10,476 nucleotides of DNA from Legionella longbeachae (GTDB lineage: Bacteria; Pseudomonadota; Gammaproteobacteria; Legionellales; Legionellaceae), in the NCBI GenBank assembly GCA_016191305.1, contig JACPOX010000211.1, positions 1 to 10,476 on the forward strand, read 5' to 3'. A model generated the notes under the pieces. The model was given only the letters and a program-made list of their open reading frames with translations, was not told the DNA's origin and searched no databases. Made by a program: the position numbers and the translations under genes. Positions 6,503 through 10,476 of the stretch are shown piece by piece (position 1 is the first letter of the stretch; each line of letters opens with the position of its first letter).

Positions 6503-8212
6503 TTATGAGGTAACAGCTGGATTTTTATCTTGCTTATTTGATAAAACTCCGTGTGTATCCTTGAGGGCACGACGAAGTATTTTGCCTACATTGGTTTTAG
6601 GAAGTTCGTTGTAAAATTCCACTACTTTGGGTACCTTGTATGCAGTTAAATGTTCACGACAATAGGAAATGATTTGTTCAGCAGTCAAATCAGGATCTTT
6701 TTTTACAATACACGCTTTAACGCGCTCCCCAGATTCTTGATCTAAGATACCAACGACACCAACTTCTAAAACACCTGGGTGCATTGCAATCACTTGTTCG
6801 ACTTCGTTGGGATATACATTAAATCCGGAAACAAGCAACATATCTTTTTTTCGATCAACTAAATAAATAAAACCTTCTTCATCCATTTTGCCGATATCAC
6901 CGGTTTTTAAATAACCACTCTGGGTAAATACTAAAGCGGTTTCATCAGGACGTTTCCAATATCCAGGTGTAACTTGGGGGCCTTTGATACATATTTCCCC
7001 ACTAGTTCCAACAGGTACTTCGTGTTCATTATCATCAAGGATAATTACATCAGTTGAAGGGAGAGGTAAGCCTACGCTGCCATTGTATTCAATAAGATTC
7101 ATGGGGTTCATGATGGCGGCAGGACTAGTTTCAGTTAAGCCGTACGCTTCTAATACAGGTGTTTTGGTTACTTCAAGCCATCTAATAGCCACACTTTTTT
7201 GAAGTGCCATGCCCCCGGCTAGAGAAACTTTTAATCTACTAAAATCAACTTCTTTAAAGTTAGGATTGTTCAGCAAACTGTTGAATAAAGTATTAACACC
7301 GGTTATGGCGGAGAAACGGATATTTTTGATTTCTTTGATAAAATGTGTCAAATCACGAGGATTAGTAATCAAAACATTTTTTGCACCTTGTTTTAAATAG
7401 GTCAAACAATTCGCTGTAAGAGAAAAAATATGATACAGAGGTATGGCAGTTACAATGACTTCTTCTCCGTTTAAACCTAAAGGTTTTATCCAGGCATCCG
7501 CTTGTAACACATTGGCGATCATGTTGCCATGAGTTAAAATGGCGCCTTTAGCTACACCAGTGGTACCTCCTGTGTATTGCAAAAATGCAATATCATCATG
7601 AGTCAGTTCAATGTGATGAAGGGTGGATTGTTTTCCCTCTAACAGAGCATAATTAAAAGTTACTGCATGAGGAATAATATAGGAAGGTACCATTTTTTTA
7701 ACGTATTTAATTATAGAGTTTATAAAAATACGCTTTAAGGCAGGAAATAGATCGCCAATTTCTGTAACAATAACATGTTTCAATGAGGGAATGTTATTTA
7801 GTGCTTTTTCAACAGTTTTGGCAAAATTAGCAAGCACTATAATTACTTCAGCACCTGAATCATTCATTTGGTGAGTGACTTCATCTGCAGTATAGAGTGG
7901 ATTCATATTAACAACCACATAACCTGCACGCATAATCCCAAATAGGGCTACAGGATATTGAAGAACGTTAGGAAGCATGATGGCTACGCGAGCTCCTTTA
8001 TTCAGATTAAGCTGTTGGAGATATGCAGCAAAATCTCGACTTAACTCATTAAGTTCTTCAAAAGTAATACTACTTCCTAGGTTGGAATAAGAAGTTTTTT
8101 TAGCGTAATGACGGCAGGCTTCTTGAAACAAAGCCACGAGGGAAGAATATTGACTTGAGTCGATTTCATGGGGGACCCCTTTCTGATATTGTTCAAACCA
8201 TCGTTTATCCAC
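6503..8212 (-). CDS. fadD: Long-chain fatty acid-CoA ligase
   Basis: FadD activates free long-chain fatty acids with ATP and CoA at the inner membrane, for beta-oxidation or phospholipid synthesis. The 569-residue length is close to E. coli FadD (561), and similarity is visible along the whole protein. The adenylate-forming signatures are all present: P-loop YTGGTTGVAKG (213-223), PLYHIF (258-263), YGLTET (357-362), TGD (437-439), DRKKDM (453-458), the FACS segment with GFNVYPNEVE (463-472) and the catalytic lysine in VGKILRR (K544). The start is GTG at 8212, with AAGGA (8220-8224) 7 bases upstream and no better ATG. The gene is convergent with the Nudix gene, 21 bases apart and with no obvious terminator, and divergent from minC. 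Confidence 0.96.
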   Translation of the reverse strand: MDKRWFEQYQKGVPHEIDSSQYSSLVALFQEACRHYAKKTSYSNLGSSITFEELNELSRDFAAYLQQLNLNKGARVAIMLPNVLQYPVALFGIMRAGYVVVNMNPLYTADEVTHQMNDSGAEVIIVLANFAKTVEKALNNIPSLKHVIVTEIGDLFPALKRIFINSIIKYVKKMVPSYIIPHAVTFNYALLEGKQSTLHHIELTHDDIAFLQYTGGTTGVAKGAILTHGNMIANVLQADAWIKPLGLNGEEVIVTAIPLYHIFSLTANCLTYLKQGAKNVLITNPRDLTHFIKEIKNIRFSAITGVNTLFNSLLNNPNFKEVDFSRLKVSLAGGMALQKSVAIRWLEVTKTPVLEAYGLTETSPAAIMNPMNLIEYNGSVGLPLPSTDVIILDDNEHEVPVGTSGEICIKGPQVTPGYWKRPDETALVFTQSGYLKTGDIGKMDEEGFIYLVDRKKDMLLVSGFNVYPNEVEQVIAMHPGVLEVGVVGILDQESGERVKACIVKKDPDLTAEQIISYCREHLTAYKVPKVVEFYNELPKTNVGKILRRALKDTHGVLSNKQDKNPAVTS

Positions 8213-8246
8213 CTTATTATCCTTCTGTTATTGGTTTTCACATGTT

Positions 8247-8254
8247 AGTATAAA
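8247..8254. promoter_or_regulatory. Overlapping divergent -10 elements between fadD and minC
   Basis: On the plus strand 8249-8254 reads TATAAA, a good -10 for minC with a start near 8261. On the minus strand 8252-8247 reads TATACT, a good -10 for fadD. The two share four bases, so polymerase could occupy only one at a time. Neither has a convincing -35 (best for minC is CTGTTA at 8225-8230). Confidence 0.35.
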
Positions 8255-8283
8255 CAAAAATTTTGGTTATGGATATCACAGTC

Positions 8284-8976
8284 ATGAGTGAAAATACGGC
8301 ACAAACTCAAGCATTTAAGTTAAAAGGTCGTCTTTATACATTTACAGTATTAAATGTATTACATACTGATCCGAAGGTTTTTTCCCAGCAACTGGAGGAT
8401 ACTGTTGCTAAAGCACCTAAATTATTTGAGCATACTCCTGTGGTTTTTGATTTGTCTAGTGTTGGGCAAATGGAGTTTGATTTGCAAAGTTTATTGCAGA
8501 CCGCACGTGCACATGGGATGATTCCTGTAGCCATTCAAGGTGGAAGCTCGTACCATAATTCTTTGGCTCAATGCCAAGGGTTGGCTGTATTGCATGCCTC
8601 TTCAACTCAGGATAAGCCCATTATTGAACGCCCCGTTGATAATACTCACCATGAATCAAAAACCAAATTGCTTACGACTCCTGTACGTTCAGGTCAACAA
8701 GTGGTTGCAAAAGGAGCCGATCTTGTTGTTACCTCTTCAGTAAGTCATGGAGCGGAATTATTAGCGGATGGCTGTATTCATGTTTATGGTGCACTTAGAG
8801 GTAGGGCTTTGGCTGGAATGTCTGGAGATAAAGATGCTCGCATTTTTTGCCAATCTCTTGAAGCAGAATTGGTTTCTATTGCTGGATATTATCGTTTAAG
8901 CGATGCGATTGAATCTTATAATGGACCTTGTCAAATTTATTTATTAGACGAGCACATACATATTGAGCCTTTATGA
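8284..8976 (+). CDS. minC: Septum site-determining protein MinC
   Basis: MinC inhibits FtsZ polymer assembly away from mid-cell when recruited to the membrane by MinD. The N-terminal inhibitory domain covers about residues 1-105 of 230 and the linker is about 105-130. The beta-helical C-terminal domain carries TPVRSGQ (132-138), VSHGAELLADG (153-163), IHVYGALRGRALAG (165-178) and AELVSIAG (194-201), all family hallmarks. The ATG at 8284 (MSENTAQ) is chosen because it aligns with the start of E. coli MinC and leaves a leader after the predicted transcription start near 8261. An in-frame ATG at 8269 is the alternative and would be nearly leaderless. Neither has a strong ribosome binding site. 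No minD or minE follows; instead the stop overlaps lpxH. Confidence 0.93.
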   Translation: MSENTAQTQAFKLKGRLYTFTVLNVLHTDPKVFSQQLEDTVAKAPKLFEHTPVVFDLSSVGQMEFDLQSLLQTARAHGMIPVAIQGGSSYHNSLAQCQGLAVLHASSTQDKPIIERPVDNTHHESKTKLLTTPVRSGQQVVAKGADLVVTSSVSHGAELLADGCIHVYGALRGRALAGMSGDKDARIFCQSLEAELVSIAGYYRLSDAIESYNGPCQIYLLDEHIHIEPL

Positions 8977-9692
8977 TAAATGCTGTTTTTATTTCAGATC
9001 TGCATTTGCATCCAGAGGATCAAGATATTCAAGAGCGATTTGAGAAATTTCTTGCATGGGCAAAACACTCTGTAAAAAATATTTATATTTTAGGTGATTT
9101 TTTCCATGTTTGGGCCGGCGATGACTCCATCAATGAGTGGAGTAATCAGATAGCTTGTCAATTAAATACATTAAAACGACAAGGGATTAATCTGTATTAT
9201 ATGCATGGGAATCGTGATTTTTTACTGGGTAAATATTTTGCCCAACGTGCAGACTGGACTATTTTATCGGAACCAAGCATCATTCAATTGGATGAGGAAA
9301 AAATACTTTTAGCGCATGGAGATCGTTATTGTACTAAAGATTTGGCCCATCAATGGTTCAGATTGTTAACCCGAAACAGATTTTTTTCAGGCCTTTTTTT
9401 AAGGTTACCTTTAAAATATCGAGAAAAATTGGTAAAGCAAGTGCGTCATCGTAGTCAGATGAGTCAAAACAAGTCTATCGAGAAAATGGATGTGGTTGCT
9501 CCCTCAGTGATTCAACATATGGTACATTATCAGGTAAGGCAACTAATTCATGGTCATACCCATAAGCCAGGTCTTACAACGTATCAGAATAATAATCAAG
9601 AATTAAAAAGATATGTACTAAGTGACTGGGATGACAGGCCGCATTTATTGTGTTATGATAATACAAAGGGCTTCTATTTTACCCATTTTTGA
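8973..9692 (+). CDS. lpxH: UDP-2,3-diacylglucosamine hydrolase (lipid A synthesis)
   Basis: LpxH cleaves the pyrophosphate bond of UDP-2,3-diacylglucosamine to give lipid X and UMP, the fourth step of the lipid A pathway, on the inner face of the inner membrane. The 239-residue length matches E. coli (240). The calcineurin-like metallophosphoesterase ligands are all present: SDLHLH (D9, H11), ILGDFF (D42), HGNRDFLLG (N80, R81), AHGD (H115) and IHGHTH (H195, H197). The hydrophobic, basic cap at about 120-165 (WFRLLTRNRFFSGLFLRLPL) is typical of the membrane-associated lid. It starts inside the minC stop (ATGA overlap), indicating translational coupling. Confidence 0.96.
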   Translation: MINAVFISDLHLHPEDQDIQERFEKFLAWAKHSVKNIYILGDFFHVWAGDDSINEWSNQIACQLNTLKRQGINLYYMHGNRDFLLGKYFAQRADWTILSEPSIIQLDEEKILLAHGDRYCTKDLAHQWFRLLTRNRFFSGLFLRLPLKYREKLVKQVRHRSQMSQNKSIEKMDVVAPSVIQHMVHYQVRQLIHGHTHKPGLTTYQNNNQELKRYVLSDWDDRPHLLCYDNTKGFYFTHF

Positions 9693-9696
9693 TCTG

Positions 9697-9702
9697 TGGA
9701 GG
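9697..9702 (+). promoter_or_regulatory. Ribosome binding site of the right-edge orphan
   Basis: TGGAGG lies 8 bases before the ATG at 9711. It is the strongest Shine-Dalgarno on this half of the window and fixes the start of the downstream gene. Confidence 0.7.
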
Positions 9703-9710
9703 CTGTAGCG

Positions 9711-10476
9711 ATGGCTGATGAAAAAGAGAAGATGCAAGAAGAAATTGAAAAAGCGAATAAAGAAGCTTTTGATACACTGACTGAAAAGCGTAAAAAAGAT
9801 TTTGACAATGAAACAGCAGCATACAGAGAAAAGTTAGCCGCTGAAAGACAAGTTGCATATGCTGCAGAAAGAGATAAATTAGCGAATAAAGATAAGTTCA
9901 GAGACCCACATAGTGGGCATGAAACGACTTACTGGGAAGATGTTCTAAAAAAAGCCGATGCAGCAATCAACGCAGAGCAGGCAGCTTATAATGACTGGCG
10001 TAATGCAATGACATCCTTGTTATCTATGTTCAGCCAATTGAATAAAGCGATGTCAATATCGATAGATAAGACTATTGGGATATTTACATTACCTGCTAAA
10101 GAATTTCTTAAAGAAAAACTTTGGCATAAAGGTGGTAATTTATTTGGAATATTGCCTTATCGTGGTTTTAAAGACTTTCTTCTGGATAAAATTAAAGGCG
10201 AACCCAAACTCGATTTACCTGCATTACAACAAAAGGTTCAATTTAAAGAAGGTAAAGTTGATATAGAAAAGTTAAAAATTGACAATAAGGATATAGAGGA
10301 TCCATATCAAGAAAAACTTAATCAAACCTTTGAAATTTTGGTTAACACTTGGTTGCTTGAAAATGGTTATAAAAAAGGCTCTGAGGGAAAGCATTTTGAT
10401 ATCAATGGGATAGCGTTAGACAAAGAGAAGTTTGATGCATTAAATAAAAATCCCGACTCAAGTTTAACCCAGTTTT
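9711..10476 (+). CDS. Orphan lysine/glutamate-rich protein, N-terminal 255 residues (continues past right edge)
   Basis: The frame is open from the ATG at 9711 to the window edge with no stop, so the gene is real but incomplete. I do not recognise the family. Residues 1-62 are a highly charged, probably coiled-coil region with a mix of K, E, A and D. Residues 75-115 look like a further helix containing a hydrophobic stretch (MTSLLSMFSQL, 100-110). Residues 120-160 include aromatic and glycine residues (GGNLFGILPYRGF, 141-153). The rest is charged and soluble-looking. No signal peptide or membrane anchor is seen. It begins 18 bases after lpxH with no terminator between, so it may share that transcript. 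Secreted effector or cytoplasmic coiled-coil protein are both possible; neither is shown. Confidence 0.8.
   Translation, partial: MADEKEKMQEEIEKANKEAFDTLTEKRKKDFDNETAAYREKLAAERQVAYAAERDKLANKDKFRDPHSGHETTYWEDVLKKADAAINAEQAAYNDWRNAMTSLLSMFSQLNKAMSISIDKTIGIFTLPAKEFLKEKLWHKGGNLFGILPYRGFKDFLLDKIKGEPKLDLPALQQKVQFKEGKVDIEKLKIDNKDIEDPYQEKLNQTFEILVNTWLLENGYKKGSEGKHFDINGIALDKEKFDALNKNPDSSLTQF

Noticed and set aside
10075..10266. Small plus-strand gene inside the right-edge orphan
   Set aside because: It is out of frame with the long open orphan, lacks a convincing ribosome binding site and has a composition typical of a shadow frame.
1..10476. CRISPR array, tRNA or rRNA genes
   Set aside because: No regularly spaced repeats and no tRNA cloverleaf or rRNA-like segment were seen on either strand by inspection.

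Overview
The window looks like the chromosome of a Legionella-type gammaproteobacterium. It is AT-rich. It carries gammaproteobacterial housekeeping genes (fadD, minC, lpxH) beside orphan genes for charged, coiled-coil-rich proteins, and one of these orphans has a CpxR-type box upstream. This assignment rests on gene content and style; no species is claimed.

Layout. (1) Bases 1-775, minus strand: the N-terminal part of an orphan protein that continues beyond the left edge. (2) Bases 776-1258: an intergenic region with divergent promoter candidates, an inverted repeat, an imperfect direct repeat and a possible decayed reading frame. (3) Bases 1259-1807, plus strand: a 182-residue orphan behind a perfect GTAAA-N6-GTAAA motif. 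(4) Bases 1810-1853: a 20-bp hairpin separating convergent units. (5) Bases 1856-4635, minus strand: an operon for an alpha/beta-type 2-oxo acid (probably pyruvate) dehydrogenase, ordered E1alpha-E1beta-E2. E1beta and E2 are intact. E1alpha has lost about 120-130 internal residues and changes frame at the join. (6) Bases 4766-6481, plus strand: pabB overlapping a NudL-type Nudix hydrolase gene. pabB also carries an internal deletion with a frame change. (7) Bases 6503-8212, minus strand: fadD, GTG start. (8) Bases 8284-9692, plus strand: minC and lpxH sharing an ATGA overlap. (9) Base 9711 to the right edge, plus strand: a lysine- and glutamate-rich orphan, open at its C-terminus, 18 bases after lpxH.

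How the genes fit together. The E1/E2 operon would make acyl-CoA from a 2-oxo acid. It contains no E3 gene, and without E1alpha it should not decarboxylate its substrate. PabB would make aminodeoxychorismate for folate but lacks the segment where the family carries its SPERF-type motif. FadD activates fatty acids, LpxH acts in lipid A synthesis, and MinC helps place the division septum.

The main points of interest are the two independent-looking internal deletions in divergent neighbouring genes, and the orphan genes, of which the 1259-1807 gene is the best candidate for a CpxR-controlled secreted effector.
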